Assembly: GCF_016889805.1 (NCBI RefSeq)
Contig: NZ_CP069535.1
Coordinates: 2,542,001 to 2,606,000, forward strand
Direction: 5' to 3'
Length of the DNA stretch: 64,000 nucleotides
Source: Rhodanobacter sp. FDAARGOS 1247
GTDB taxonomy: Bacteria; Pseudomonadota; Gammaproteobacteria; Xanthomonadales; Rhodanobacteraceae
The translations under genes were made by a program, and so were the position numbers. The stretch's first letter is position 1. The number at the start of each line of letters is the position of its first letter. The notes under the pieces are model-generated. The model worked only from the letters and a program-made list of their open reading frames with translations, searched no databases and was not told the origin of the DNA. Below are positions 17,950-26,465 of this stretch, piece after piece.

Positions 17950-19317
17950 TTACTCGCCCGCGCTGGCGGCCTCTGCCGGAGCCGCGGCCGTGCCGGCCGG
18001 GGCGGGAGCGGAGCTGGCCGCTGCCGGCGCCTGCGTATCGTCCAGGCTCGGCGGCTGCAGACCGGCTTCCTGCTCCGGAGTCTTTTCCGGGGCGTCGGTG
18101 ATCGGCAGGTACACGTTGTACTTGGCATAGGCCGTGATGTTGCCGCCAGCGTCCTTCACTTCCGGCGTGGCAATCACGTCGTAGGGGCGGTTGACCACTT
18201 CGTCGTACTTGTAGCCATGGGTCTGCGCGTAAGCCTTGAGCATGTCGCGGGTCTGCGGCACACCGGCAAACGTGCCGTTCCACACGCCCTTGAGCGCCGC
18301 GCCACCGAACGCCAGCGAGGCGCGAACGTTGCCATCCAACACCAGGCGACCGAAGCGGTCGCGACTGCCGACGGCCACGCTGCTGTCGGCTGCGCCAGCG
18401 GCGCTGCTCGCCTCGGCGGGAGCGGCATTGTCGATCGACGGCGGGGTGGCGGCGGTGAGCTGCTCGCTCTGGCCATTCACGGTCAGCGTGCTGCTATCGA
18501 TCGGGAACGCCACGTCGAAGCTGTAGGTCTGGTCACCGTAGTTGGTGGTGATCAGGATGCGCGAGCCGGTGATGTTCACACCGAGCTTCTTGGCGGCAGC
18601 CTGGACCTCGGTGGACGCCTTGGCCACGGCGTCTTCCACCGCTTCCATGCCGTCCTTGCGCTGGATCGAGGTGGATACCAGCAAGACCGGGGTGGGCTGG
18701 GTCTGTTCGATGTAGGGGATCAGCTGGCTGTAGTCGATGTTCGGCACGCCGGCCAGCACGTTCTGCAGGTTGTTCAGGCTGAACTGGATGAAGGAGTCCG
18801 GATCGCCGTGGATGTAGAGGTTGGCAAAGCGGTTGATCAGGTTCCAGCCGTAGGACACGTCATACGACCAGGTCACCTGGGTCAGCTGGCCGCGGTTGCC
18901 CTGGCGCTCCAGATCCAGCGTGAAGTGCTTGTCCAGGCCGCGCCAGTCGTTGTCCAGGTTCCAGATGATGCTGGCGCTCTTGGTGTTGCCGTCGATCTGG
19001 TCGAACTCGGGCGTGGCGCTGGCGATGGTCAGGCCACCGTTGCCCAGCTTGGCATCCGTCGTGGTCCAGCTGATCTCGGCGCCCGGGCCGTAGGCCTTGC
19101 CGGAGAACGCGAACTGCACCTTGGGGTCGAGCGAGCGCAGCACCGAGTAGTCCGGCAGCCGGCGGTAGTTGTCGAGCACGTCATAGACCTGACGCATGTC
19201 CTTGCCGATGACCAGCTGGCGTTCCACATGACCGCTGCCGGGCATGACCACAGCCGCCAGGACACCGAGCACCGCAACGATGACCAGGGCAACAAGAAAT
19301 TCAAAGACACGCATCAT
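17950..19317 (-). CDS. Membrane-anchored SRPBCC (START-like) plus GyrI-like domain protein
   Basis: 455 residues. Signal anchor at about 5-27, then an SRPBCC/polyketide-cyclase-like domain (HVERQLVIGKDMRQVYDVLDNYRRLPDYS ...), and a second region (about 200-410) with TPVLLVSTSIQR and AQTHGYKYDEVVNRPYDVI that resembles a GyrI-like/AraC effector-binding fold. The C-terminal 50 residues are Ala/Pro-rich and disordered. Both folds bind small hydrophobic ligands, but the ligand is unknown. It stands alone, ended by a strong terminator. Two adjacent ATGs exist (19317, 19314); the first fits GGAG spacing better. Confidence 0.75.
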   Translation of the reverse strand: MMRVFEFLVALVIVAVLGVLAAVVMPGSGHVERQLVIGKDMRQVYDVLDNYRRLPDYSVLRSLDPKVQFAFSGKAYGPGAEISWTTTDAKLGNGGLTIASATPEFDQIDGNTKSASIIWNLDNDWRGLDKHFTLDLERQGNRGQLTQVTWSYDVSYGWNLINRFANLYIHGDPDSFIQFSLNNLQNVLAGVPNIDYSQLIPYIEQTQPTPVLLVSTSIQRKDGMEAVEDAVAKASTEVQAAAKKLGVNITGSRILITTNYGDQTYSFDVAFPIDSSTLTVNGQSEQLTAATPPSIDNAAPAEASSAAGAADSSVAVGSRDRFGRLVLDGNVRASLAFGGAALKGVWNGTFAGVPQTRDMLKAYAQTHGYKYDEVVNRPYDVIATPEVKDAGGNITAYAKYNVYLPITDAPEKTPEQEAGLQPPSLDDTQAPAAASSAPAPAGTAAAPAEAASAGE

Positions 19318-19500
19318 TCCAGAGTTCTCCGAAGCGTCTTTACGCCATACCTAGATAGTGTTGCCCCGGCCTTCCGCGCGAACCCGCCCTTCGGTGGGGT
19401 CCGAGGGCCATGGCAGGGGGTCGGCAAACGCCGAAGCTACGGATGTTACTTGCTCACGGGCTGGAACGCTATCCGCCCGGACGGCCTCCGCGCAGGGTCG

Positions 19501-19543
19501 AAAAACGCCCGGCCAAAGCCCGTTGAAACGGCGCATCCGGGCG
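19501..19543 (-). terminator. Possible terminator of the response regulator gene
   Basis: On the minus strand GCCCGG and CCGGGC pair around a nested CCGTT/AACGG stem and are followed by GTTTTTCG, 20 to 60 bases after the response regulator stop. The stem is short, so this is a tentative call; the rest of 19318-19562 shows no gene. Confidence 0.35.
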
Positions 19544-19562
19544 CCCTGCACCCGGGCGGGCA

Positions 19563-20204
19563 TCAGACGATGCCCATTTCCAGCGCCTTCAGCACGGCCC
19601 GCGTGCGGTCGCGCACGCCCAGCTTGGAAAGGATGTTGGAAACGTGGTTCTTCACCGTGCCTTCGGCCACCTTCAGCGAGTTGGCGATCTCCTTGTTGCT
19701 GTAGCCGCCGGACAGCAGCCGCAGGATCTCGGTCTCGCGCTCGGTCAGCGGGTCGGGCTGCTCGAGGCTGGTGAAGTTGTTCTGCATCCGCGACACCCCG
19801 GCCATCAGCCGCTGGGTCACCATCGGCGCCACCAGCGAGCCACCGGCGGCCACCGTGCGCACGGCCTCGACCAGTTGCTCCAGCGAAACGTCCTTCAACA
19901 GGTAACCGCGGGCGCCGGCCTTGAGGCCCTGCAGCACCAGCTGGTCGTCATCGAAGGTGGTCAGGATGATCGTGGGCGGCAGTTCGTTGCGGGCGGACAG
20001 CGCCTGCAGCACTTCCAGCCCGCTCATGTTCGGCATGCGCAGGTCCAGCAGCACCACGTCGGGCTTGATCCGCGGAATATCCTGCACGGCCTGGGCGCCG
20101 TCGGCGCACTCGGCCACCACACGGATGTCCTCAGCCAGGTCCAGCAGCGAACGGACGCCCTGGCGAACCAGATTCTGGTCGTCGACGAGACAAACGGAAA
20201 TCAT
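19563..20204 (-). CDS. NarL/FixJ-type response regulator
   Basis: 213 residues. Receiver domain with phospho-acceptor Asp54 (VVLLDLRMPN), acidic pocket in LVDDQ, and Lys in GYLLKDVS. C-terminal LuxR-type HTH (about 148-208: LTERETEILRLLSGGYSNKEIANSL...VKNHVSNILSKLGVRDRTRAV). ATG 20204 has GAGGA six bases upstream. It lies 108 bases after the kinase gene on the same strand and forms a DesK/DesR or NarXL-like pair with it. Targets are not evident. Confidence 0.95.
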   Translation of the reverse strand: MISVCLVDDQNLVRQGVRSLLDLAEDIRVVAECADGAQAVQDIPRIKPDVVLLDLRMPNMSGLEVLQALSARNELPPTIILTTFDDDQLVLQGLKAGARGYLLKDVSLEQLVEAVRTVAAGGSLVAPMVTQRLMAGVSRMQNNFTSLEQPDPLTERETEILRLLSGGYSNKEIANSLKVAEGTVKNHVSNILSKLGVRDRTRAVLKALEMGIV

Positions 20205-20312
20205 CGCGGATCCTCGGGAAAACTGTGGCTTGACGATGGGATGCTGGCAGCTGGCGCAGGGCCCCGCTGCCAACACCGACGCACTTTCGCACCCCGGCGC
20301 AGACGGCAGAGA

Positions 20313-21536
20313 TTACGACACATTGAGCGCTGGTGGCTCAAGCCGGGTCGGCGCATGCGCCAGCGCGGCATGTTCCCCCAGCGGCAGCCGCACGGTCAGC
20401 GCAAATCCCTGGCTCGGCCCGCTGTCCAGGGTCAGGCTGCCGCCAAACTCGGCCAGCCGCTCGCGCATGCCGGACAGGCCGTTGCCCGGCGCGACGTTCT
20501 CGGCGCCGCGGCCGTCGTCGCGCGCATGCAGGCCGATCAGGCTTTCCCCGGCGTAGGCGAAATTCAGCCACAGGTTGCGGGCGCCGGCATGGCGCGCGGC
20601 ATTGGTGATGATCTCCTGGGCGCAACGCAGCAGCACCTGGGCACGGCGCGGGTCCTCCACGCTGAAACGTGGCGGCATCACCACATGCACATTGAGACCG
20701 GGCACGCCTTCGGCCAGTCCCCGCAGTGCCTGGGTCAGGTCGATCGCGTCGTCCTGGCGCAGTTCGCTGACCACCTCGCGCACGTCGGCCAGCAGCAGCT
20801 TGGCCGTGCTCTGCGCCTTGCGCACGTGGGCGCCGGCCGCTTCGTTGGTGAGATGGCTGGCCACCTCGAGGTTCAGGCTCAACGCGGTCAGGTGGTGGCC
20901 GATCAGGTCATGCAGGTCACGCGCGATGCGCATGCGTTCGGCGATGCGGCTGGATTCGGCCAGCAGGGCGCGGGTGGCGCGCAGCTCGGAATTCAGCCGC
21001 CGCTGCACGTCGCGCTGCTCGGCCTGCTGGCTGGCGACCGTCGAGGTCACGAACACCAGCACCGAGATGCCCAGGTAGATGCTGGCTTGGAGAAACCCCA
21101 AGGCGACGCTGTGATCGTATTCGGGGAAGGTGGCGAAGATCGCCACCAGGCTCAGGTGCTGCAGCACCAGCCAGAACACCGCCAGCGAGAACGGCAGCAG
21201 CCACGGCAGCACCAGTGAGGCGACCACCATCAGCATCGCCGACAGGCCGCTGTGGCTGTACCAGCCCACCGCCACGGCGGCGGCTGTCATCAGCGTCAGC
21301 CCGAGCAGTTTCAGCACCGGGTAGCGACGCGAACCGAGGTTGCTGGTCAGCAGCCAGTACATCAGGCCGAAGATCAGGTAACACAGCGTCCACAGCAGCA
21401 GCGAAAAATTCGGCCGCTGCAGTTGGGTCAGCCGTTCGGTGGCCCAGTTCGTGACCAGCGGCGTCCCCACCGACAGATAGGTGAAGAAGCCCGCATAGCG
21501 AAGCAGGCGGATATGGTTGAAGAAGGGCCAGCGCAT
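20313..21536 (-). CDS. Membrane sensor histidine kinase, HisKA_3 (DesK/NarX) type
   Basis: 407 residues. About five to six membrane helices (residues 15-168) without a large sensor domain, a linker helix, then the HisKA_3 block with phospho-acceptor His209 (ARDLHDLIGHHLTAL), and HATPase with N-box QEIITNAARHAGA and G-boxes DDGRGAENVAPGNGLSGMRERL. The arrangement resembles DesK, which senses membrane state. ATG 21536 is chosen over a 27-residue upstream extension. Partner of the regulator at 19563. Confidence 0.9.
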   Translation of the reverse strand: MRWPFFNHIRLLRYAGFFTYLSVGTPLVTNWATERLTQLQRPNFSLLLWTLCYLIFGLMYWLLTSNLGSRRYPVLKLLGLTLMTAAAVAVGWYSHSGLSAMLMVVASLVLPWLLPFSLAVFWLVLQHLSLVAIFATFPEYDHSVALGFLQASIYLGISVLVFVTSTVASQQAEQRDVQRRLNSELRATRALLAESSRIAERMRIARDLHDLIGHHLTALSLNLEVASHLTNEAAGAHVRKAQSTAKLLLADVREVVSELRQDDAIDLTQALRGLAEGVPGLNVHVVMPPRFSVEDPRRAQVLLRCAQEIITNAARHAGARNLWLNFAYAGESLIGLHARDDGRGAENVAPGNGLSGMRERLAEFGGSLTLDSGPSQGFALTVRLPLGEHAALAHAPTRLEPPALNVS

Positions 21537-21742
21537 CCCCGCATCATTGGCTGCGCGGGGAATTCGCGCAATGCGCGAGAAGTCATGCCCGGCCGGGTCA
21601 CGGCTGTCGCCGCACACCGGCTTTACAAAGCTTTTACATGTGCCCTTGCGAGATGTAAGGGCCTGCCGCGCATGTCATAATGCGGCATTGCGCGAGGCAG
21701 CGGTCGCCTCTCGTCCCCGAATCCACCCTTGCGGAGCAACGA

Positions 21743-22363
21743 ATGGCCCTTGCCATCCGCGACGTGCGCGAGCACGACCTGGATGCCGTACTGGCGCTCA
21801 ACAACGCTGCCGGTCGCTCCATCCTCGCACTGGATCCTGCCCAGCTGCGCTATTTCCACGAGCACGCCGAATATTTCCGCGTGGCCGAAATCGACGGCCA
21901 GCTGGCCGGCTTCCTGATCGCGCTGCGCGAAGGCGGCGATTACGACAGCCCGAACTATCGCTGGTTCGCCGAGCACTATCCGCAGTTCCTGTACATCGAC
22001 CGCATCGTGATCGCCAACGCCTACCGCCGCCACGGGCTGGGCCGCATCTTCTATTGCGACGTGCACAGCTACGCCGAGGTGCGCGTGCCGCTGCTCACCT
22101 GCGAAGTGTTCCTGGAGCCGCGCGACGACGTGGTCGTGCTGTTCCACGGCACCTATGGTTTCCAGGAAGTCGGCCAGCAGCGTATGGGCGAACACGGCCC
22201 GCAGGTCAGCCTGCTGGCCCGCGACCTGCCCAGCTACGCTTATGTGCGCGACACCTGGCTCGAGAAAGGCGGCCTGCCCGACGTGCCGTGGCTGGCCGAA
22301 CGCGAACGCCCGGACACCGACCAGCCGCATCCGCTCCGCCTGGCCGGGGAGCGGCACGCATGA
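21743..22363 (+). CDS. GNAT-family N-acetyltransferase
   Basis: 206 residues. N-terminal IRDVREHDLDAVLALNNAA and the acetyl-CoA loop IDRIVIANAYRRHGLGRIFY (Q/R-x-x-G-x-G/A) identify a GNAT fold, followed by TCEVFLEPRDD and a FYGTYGF-like HGTYGFQEVGQQ. The substrate is unknown. GGAG lies seven bases upstream of ATG 21743. Its stop overlaps the minC start (ATGA), so it is probably transcribed with minCDE. Confidence 0.85.
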   Translation: MALAIRDVREHDLDAVLALNNAAGRSILALDPAQLRYFHEHAEYFRVAEIDGQLAGFLIALREGGDYDSPNYRWFAEHYPQFLYIDRIVIANAYRRHGLGRIFYCDVHSYAEVRVPLLTCEVFLEPRDDVVVLFHGTYGFQEVGQQRMGEHGPQVSLLARDLPSYAYVRDTWLEKGGLPDVPWLAERERPDTDQPHPLRLAGERHA

Positions 22364-23121
22364 ACGCAAGCATGGATGCCACCGACGCCTGTGACCTGCG
22401 CTTCGGCCAGGTCGGCCTTGCCTGCGTGCGGGTGCGCCGGGTCGACGCCGCCGCCCTGTGCGACGAACTGGAACGCCGCGTGCGCGCCGCGCCGCAGATG
22501 TTCGCCCGCGCCGCCGTGGTGCTGGACCTCAGCCACCTGCTCGACCTGCCCGACGACGGCACCGTCGACGCACTGCTCGAAGCGGTGCGCAGCGCCGGCA
22601 TGTTGCCGGTGGGGCTGGCCTACGGCACCAGCGAGACCGAAGCGCTGGCCAAACGGATGGGGCTGCCGCTGATCGCCAAGTTCCGTGCGGCCTACGAACC
22701 GGCCGCGGGCACGCCGGCCGCCACCGCGCCCCCCAGCGAGCCCGCCCCGGCGGCGGCGCGCGAACCGATTCTTTCGGCACCGGCCTCCGGCAACGTGGGC
22801 GCCCAGCATCACGCCGGCTCGATCCGTTCCGGCCAGCAGATCTACGCCCGCGACCGCGACCTGATCGTCACCGGCGCGGTGGCCAACGGCGCCGAGGTGA
22901 TCGCCGACGGCAACATCCACATCTACGGCGGCCTGCGCGGCCGCGCCATGGCCGGTGCGCAGGGCGACGAGAAGGCACGCATCTACGTTTCCGACTTCCG
23001 CGCCGAACTGGTGGCGATCGCCGGCCAGTACCGCGTATTCGAACAGATTCCCGGCGACCTCGAGGGCCAGTCCGTGCAATGCTGGCTCGACGGCGAAAAA
23101 CTGATGATCGCCAGGCTGTGA
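22360..23121 (+). CDS. minC: Septum site-determining protein MinC
   Basis: 253 residues. N-terminal FtsZ-inhibiting domain (about 10-105), Ala/Pro-rich linker (about 110-145), then the C-terminal beta-helix domain that binds MinD (SIRSGQQIYARDRDLIVTGAV, DGNIHIYGGLRGRAMAGAQGD, ARIYVSDFRAELVAIAGQYR). Inhibits polar Z-ring formation with MinD. It starts inside the stop of the GNAT gene and is followed by minD after 37 bases. Confidence 0.95.
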   Translation: MNASMDATDACDLRFGQVGLACVRVRRVDAAALCDELERRVRAAPQMFARAAVVLDLSHLLDLPDDGTVDALLEAVRSAGMLPVGLAYGTSETEALAKRMGLPLIAKFRAAYEPAAGTPAATAPPSEPAPAAAREPILSAPASGNVGAQHHAGSIRSGQQIYARDRDLIVTGAVANGAEVIADGNIHIYGGLRGRAMAGAQGDEKARIYVSDFRAELVAIAGQYRVFEQIPGDLEGQSVQCWLDGEKLMIARL

Positions 23122-23158
23122 TCACCCACAACAAAAACAAACCTGCGGAGATGGGCCC

Positions 23159-23974
23159 TTGACTGCTGAGATTATCGTTGTCACCTCCGGCAAAGGCGGC
23201 GTCGGCAAGACGACGACCAGCGCCTCCCTCGCCACCGGCCTGGCCATGGCCGGCAAGAAAGTCGCCGTGATCGACTTCGACGTCGGCCTGCGCAACCTCG
23301 ACCTGATCATGGGCTGCGAGCGGCGCGTGGTGTACGACTTCGTCAACGTCGTGCACGGCGAAGCCACGCTGAAGCAGTCGCTGATCAAGGACAAGCGCTA
23401 CGACAACCTGTACGTGCTGGCCGCCAGCCAGACCCGCGACAAGGACGCGCTGACCATGGAAGGCGTCGAGAAAGTACTCGACGGCCTGTCCGAGGACGGC
23501 TTCGACTACGTGGTCTGCGACTCGCCTGCCGGCATCGAGAAAGGCGCCCACCTGGCGATGTACTTCGCCGACCACGCGGTGGTGGTGGTCAACCCGGAAG
23601 TCTCCTCGGTGCGCGACTCGGATCGCATCCTGGGCCTGCTGGCCAGCAAGACCCGGCGCGCCGAGAAGGGCGAGCCGCCGATCACCCAGCACCTGCTGCT
23701 GACCCGCTACAACCCGGCCCGCGTCGCCATCGGCGAAATGCTCAGCGTGAAGGACGTCGAGGAAATCCTCGGCATCCAGGTGGTGGGCGTGATCCCCGAG
23801 TCGGAGAACGTGCTGACCGCCTCCAACAACGGCATCCCGGTCATCGTCGACGCCAACTCGCTGGCCGGCCAGGCATACAGCGACACCGTGGCCCGCATCC
23901 TCGGCGAAGAGCGCCCGCTGCGCTTCATCGACGCGCCCAAGAAGGGCTTTCTCCAGCGCGTGTTCGGAGGTTGA
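23159..23974 (+). CDS. minD: Septum site-determining ATPase MinD
   Basis: 271 residues. Deviant Walker A GKGGVGKTT (residues 11-19), VIDFDVGLRNLDLIMGCERR, switch regions VCDSPAGIE and NPEVSSVRDSDR, and the C-terminal amphipathic membrane helix KKGFLQRVFGG. The start codon is TTG (23159) with GGAG eight bases upstream; it produces the family-typical MTAEIIVVTSGKGG, and no ATG fits. A rare start may lower MinD output relative to MinC/MinE. Confidence 0.95.
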   Translation: MTAEIIVVTSGKGGVGKTTTSASLATGLAMAGKKVAVIDFDVGLRNLDLIMGCERRVVYDFVNVVHGEATLKQSLIKDKRYDNLYVLAASQTRDKDALTMEGVEKVLDGLSEDGFDYVVCDSPAGIEKGAHLAMYFADHAVVVVNPEVSSVRDSDRILGLLASKTRRAEKGEPPITQHLLLTRYNPARVAIGEMLSVKDVEEILGIQVVGVIPESENVLTASNNGIPVIVDANSLAGQAYSDTVARILGEERPLRFIDAPKKGFLQRVFGG

Positions 23975-23979
23975 TCACG

Positions 23980-24264
23980 ATGGGCATTCTCGATTTCCTC
24001 AAGCGCAAGCCCGAGGCCACCGCCAGCGTGGCGCGCGAGCGCCTGCGCATCATCGTGGCGCAGGAGCGCTCCACCCGTGGTGCGCCGGACTACCTGCCGA
24101 TGATGCGCAACGAGTTGCTCGAAGTGATCAAGAAGTACGTCCACGTCGACCTCGATGCGATCAACATCAACTTCGAGCGCGACAGCGGCCACGAGATCCT
24201 CGAACTCTCGGTGACCCTGCCCGACGGCAAGCTGCCGGCCGGCAGCGAAGCCCAGAGCGGCTGA
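23980..24264 (+). CDS. minE: Cell division topological specificity factor MinE
   Basis: 94 residues. N-terminal MGILDFLKRKPEATASVARERLRIIVAQER (membrane-targeting and anti-MinCD helix) followed by the dimerisation domain (LLEVIKKYVHVDLDAININFER, LELSVTLP). Stimulates MinD ATPase to drive the pole oscillation. Start 23980 lies five bases after the minD stop; GGAGG of its ribosome-binding site overlaps the end of minD. Confidence 0.95.
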   Translation: MGILDFLKRKPEATASVARERLRIIVAQERSTRGAPDYLPMMRNELLEVIKKYVHVDLDAININFERDSGHEILELSVTLPDGKLPAGSEAQSG

Positions 24265-24283
24265 GCACCCACGCCAAGTCCAT

Positions 24284-24308
24284 GCCGGGCCGCCACGCGC
24301 GGCCCGGC
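24284..24308 (+). terminator. Hairpin after minE
   Basis: Perfect 10-base stem (GCCGGGCCGC / GCGGCCCGGC) with a 5-base loop, 20 bases after the minE stop, followed by GCTCTTCATT. The T run is weak, but position and stability fit a terminator of the min operon. Confidence 0.5.
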
Positions 24309-24343
24309 GCTCTTCATTCCGGATCGTCCGCGCGTCGCGCCCC

Positions 24344-24841
24344 ATGCATCCCGACACCCATTCCACCGCCAGCGATCCGGCCGACAGCGTGCTGTGCCTC
24401 GGCCAGATCGGTTTCGCCGATCCGGCCGCGCTGCTCGCGCAGTTCGGATTGACGCTCGAACGGGTGGCCCACGACACGCCGATTCCCGGCAGTTTCTGGG
24501 GTGAGCGCGAGGCCGGCATCATCGGCACCACGGTCTACGCGCGCGATGACACGCCGGTGCATTCGCTGCTGCACGAGGCAGGCCACCTGATCGTGCTGCC
24601 CGAGGAAAAACGTGCGACGGTGCATACCGACGCCACCGACTCGGTCGAGGAAGAGGACGCCACCTGCTACCTGCAGATCGTGCTGGCCGACCGGCTGCCC
24701 GGTGTCGGCCGCGAACGCCTGATGACCGACATGGACGCCTGGGGCTACTCGTTCCGGCTGGGCTCGACCCGCGCCTGGTTCGAAGGCGATGCCACGGAGG
24801 CGCGCGAGTTCCTCAGGGCGCGTGGCCTGCCCCACGCCTGA
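24344..24841 (+). CDS. Putative zinc metallopeptidase-like protein with HEAGH motif
   Basis: 165 residues, cytoplasmic. The gluzincin motif HEAGH is at residues 77-81 (PVHSLLHEAGHLIVLP), and 20 residues later an acidic helix EEEDATCYLQIVLAD (102-116) could supply the third zinc ligand, as in ImmA/IrrE peptidases (HExxH then an E-containing helix). No wider family is recognised. It stands alone between minE and chaB on the plus strand, starting 35 bases after the terminator. Activity and substrate unknown. Confidence 0.6.
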   Translation: MHPDTHSTASDPADSVLCLGQIGFADPAALLAQFGLTLERVAHDTPIPGSFWGEREAGIIGTTVYARDDTPVHSLLHEAGHLIVLPEEKRATVHTDATDSVEEEDATCYLQIVLADRLPGVGRERLMTDMDAWGYSFRLGSTRAWFEGDATEAREFLRARGLPHA

Positions 24842-24871
24842 CCCCACGCCTGATGCGCCACGGCCGGCAGG

Positions 24872-25099
24872 CTACTTCGCATGCCAGTCGCCGTCGCTGC
24901 CCTTGTCGTACTTCTTCTTCACCGCCGCCCACGCCACCTTGTGCGCCACCTCCTCGCGTGATTCGTCGCCGCGACGCTCGTCGCTGTCGGCGTATTCGTC
25001 CCAGGCGCTGTTGAACGCTTCCTTGTAGATCTCCTGGGCGTGCTTCGGCACGTGGTCGCGTACGGACTCGGGCAACTCGCTGACGGTCTTGTAGGGCAT
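24872..25099 (-). CDS. ChaB-family protein
   Basis: 75 residues. The ChaB fold signature is complete: PYKTVSELPESVRDHVPKHAQEIYKEAFNSAWDEY then AHKVAWAAVKKKYDKG. ChaB was once called a cation transport regulator of ChaA; the molecular role is uncertain, and many members lie away from transporters, as here. ATG 25099 gives the family-typical N-terminus. Confidence 0.9.
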   Translation of the reverse strand: MPYKTVSELPESVRDHVPKHAQEIYKEAFNSAWDEYADSDERRGDESREEVAHKVAWAAVKKKYDKGSDGDWHAK

Positions 25100-25306
25100 G
25101 ACATGCTCCGGCTGGGAACCGCGGCCAGCCTGGACCCGGCCAGGTCCAGCGCGCGTCAAATGGATGTCCATATCGCGCTAAGCGCCAGCAGCAGCCACGC
25201 ACGCGCGGCACCATCCCCCGGCAACCTGCCCGCGGCACTGGCCACCCGCAGCCATTGCCCTAGAATCGGCCCAGGCATTCCCTTGCGCAGTGCGCCGGAG
25301 GACATC

Positions 25307-26455
25307 ATGGCCACGCGCCAGCTGGTGCTGCTGTTCGACGGCACCTGGAACAAGCCCGAATCCAACACCAACGTGGAACGCCTGCGCCAGCTGATCGCCC
25401 CGCTCGACGCCCACGGCCATCCGCAACTGGTCAACTACATTCCCGGCGTGGGCGTGACCCGCGGCATCAGCCACCTGCTCGGCGGCGCGTTCGGCTACGG
25501 CCTGTCCGGCAACGTGCTGGATGGCTACCGCTGGCTGTGCGAGCAATGGCAGCCGGGCGACCGCATCTTCCTGTTCGGCTTCAGTCGCGGCGCCTACACC
25601 GCGCGCAGCCTCGCCGGACTGATCCGCAAATGCGGCCTGCTCCGCTGCGGCAACGACGACAAGGTGGCGAAGTCCGACGTGTCCGCCGCCTACGACCTCT
25701 ATCGCGACGCCTCCAGCAAACCCGACGGCGACGTCGCGGTCGCCTATCGCGCCGAGCATTCGATCGAGGTGGACATCCACTTCATCGGCGTGTGGGACAC
25801 GGTCGGCTCGCTGGGCATTCCCGATACCGCCTCATGGTTTCCGTATGCCCGGGCGCGCTACCGCTTCCACGACACCGAGCTGAGCCGCATCGTGAAATAC
25901 GCCTACCAGGCCCTGGCGCTGGACGAGCATCGGGCCGACTTCGCGCCCGCGGTGTGGACGCGCAATCCGTACACCGTGAAGCCGGGCGAATCGCTTACCT
26001 CCAAGAAGAACGAGCAGATCGAGATCGAGCAGCGCTGGTTCATCGGCTCGCATTCGGACGTCGGCGGCGGCAACGACTGCGACGGCGCCGGCCGCAAGCC
26101 CGACCCCCTGCCCGACCTGCCGCTGGCCTGGCTGCAGCGCAAGGCCATCGACGCCGGCCTGGCGTGCGACAGGCTGCTGCTGCCCGCCGCCGACGCGTAC
26201 ACCGGCGTGCCGCGCAATTCGTACCGGGAATTCATGAGCGGCCTGTACAAGGAGTTCAAGCCGCCGATCGATCGCCTGCTCGGCACCGGCGTCAACGAGA
26301 AGGTCGACGAGTCGGTGTGGCAGCGATGGCTTGCCGACAGCAGCTATCGCTCGCCGTCGCTGGTTCGCGCGCTGGCCAGCGCCACGGTGCTGATGTCGGT
26401 CGAGGCGGTGGTGCCGATCGGGCATGCGCCTGCCGCAAGCCTGCCCGCGGCCTGA
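25307..26455 (+). CDS. DUF2235 alpha/beta-hydrolase (Tle1-like phospholipase family)
   Basis: 382 residues. LVLLFDGTWNKPESNTNVERL at the N-terminus, nucleophile elbow GFSRGAYTAR (Ser93), Asp in FIGVWDTVGSLG (about 166) and His in FIGSHSDVGGGND (about 246) form the DUF2235 triad. Some relatives are type VI effectors of the Tle1 group, but there is no VgrG, PAAR or immunity gene nearby and no signal peptide, so a cytoplasmic lipase/esterase is equally likely. Ribosome-binding site CCGGAGGAC is well placed. Confidence 0.85.
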   Translation: MATRQLVLLFDGTWNKPESNTNVERLRQLIAPLDAHGHPQLVNYIPGVGVTRGISHLLGGAFGYGLSGNVLDGYRWLCEQWQPGDRIFLFGFSRGAYTARSLAGLIRKCGLLRCGNDDKVAKSDVSAAYDLYRDASSKPDGDVAVAYRAEHSIEVDIHFIGVWDTVGSLGIPDTASWFPYARARYRFHDTELSRIVKYAYQALALDEHRADFAPAVWTRNPYTVKPGESLTSKKNEQIEIEQRWFIGSHSDVGGGNDCDGAGRKPDPLPDLPLAWLQRKAIDAGLACDRLLLPAADAYTGVPRNSYREFMSGLYKEFKPPIDRLLGTGVNEKVDESVWQRWLADSSYRSPSLVRALASATVLMSVEAVVPIGHAPAASLPAA

Positions 26456-26465
26456 GCCTCTTCGT

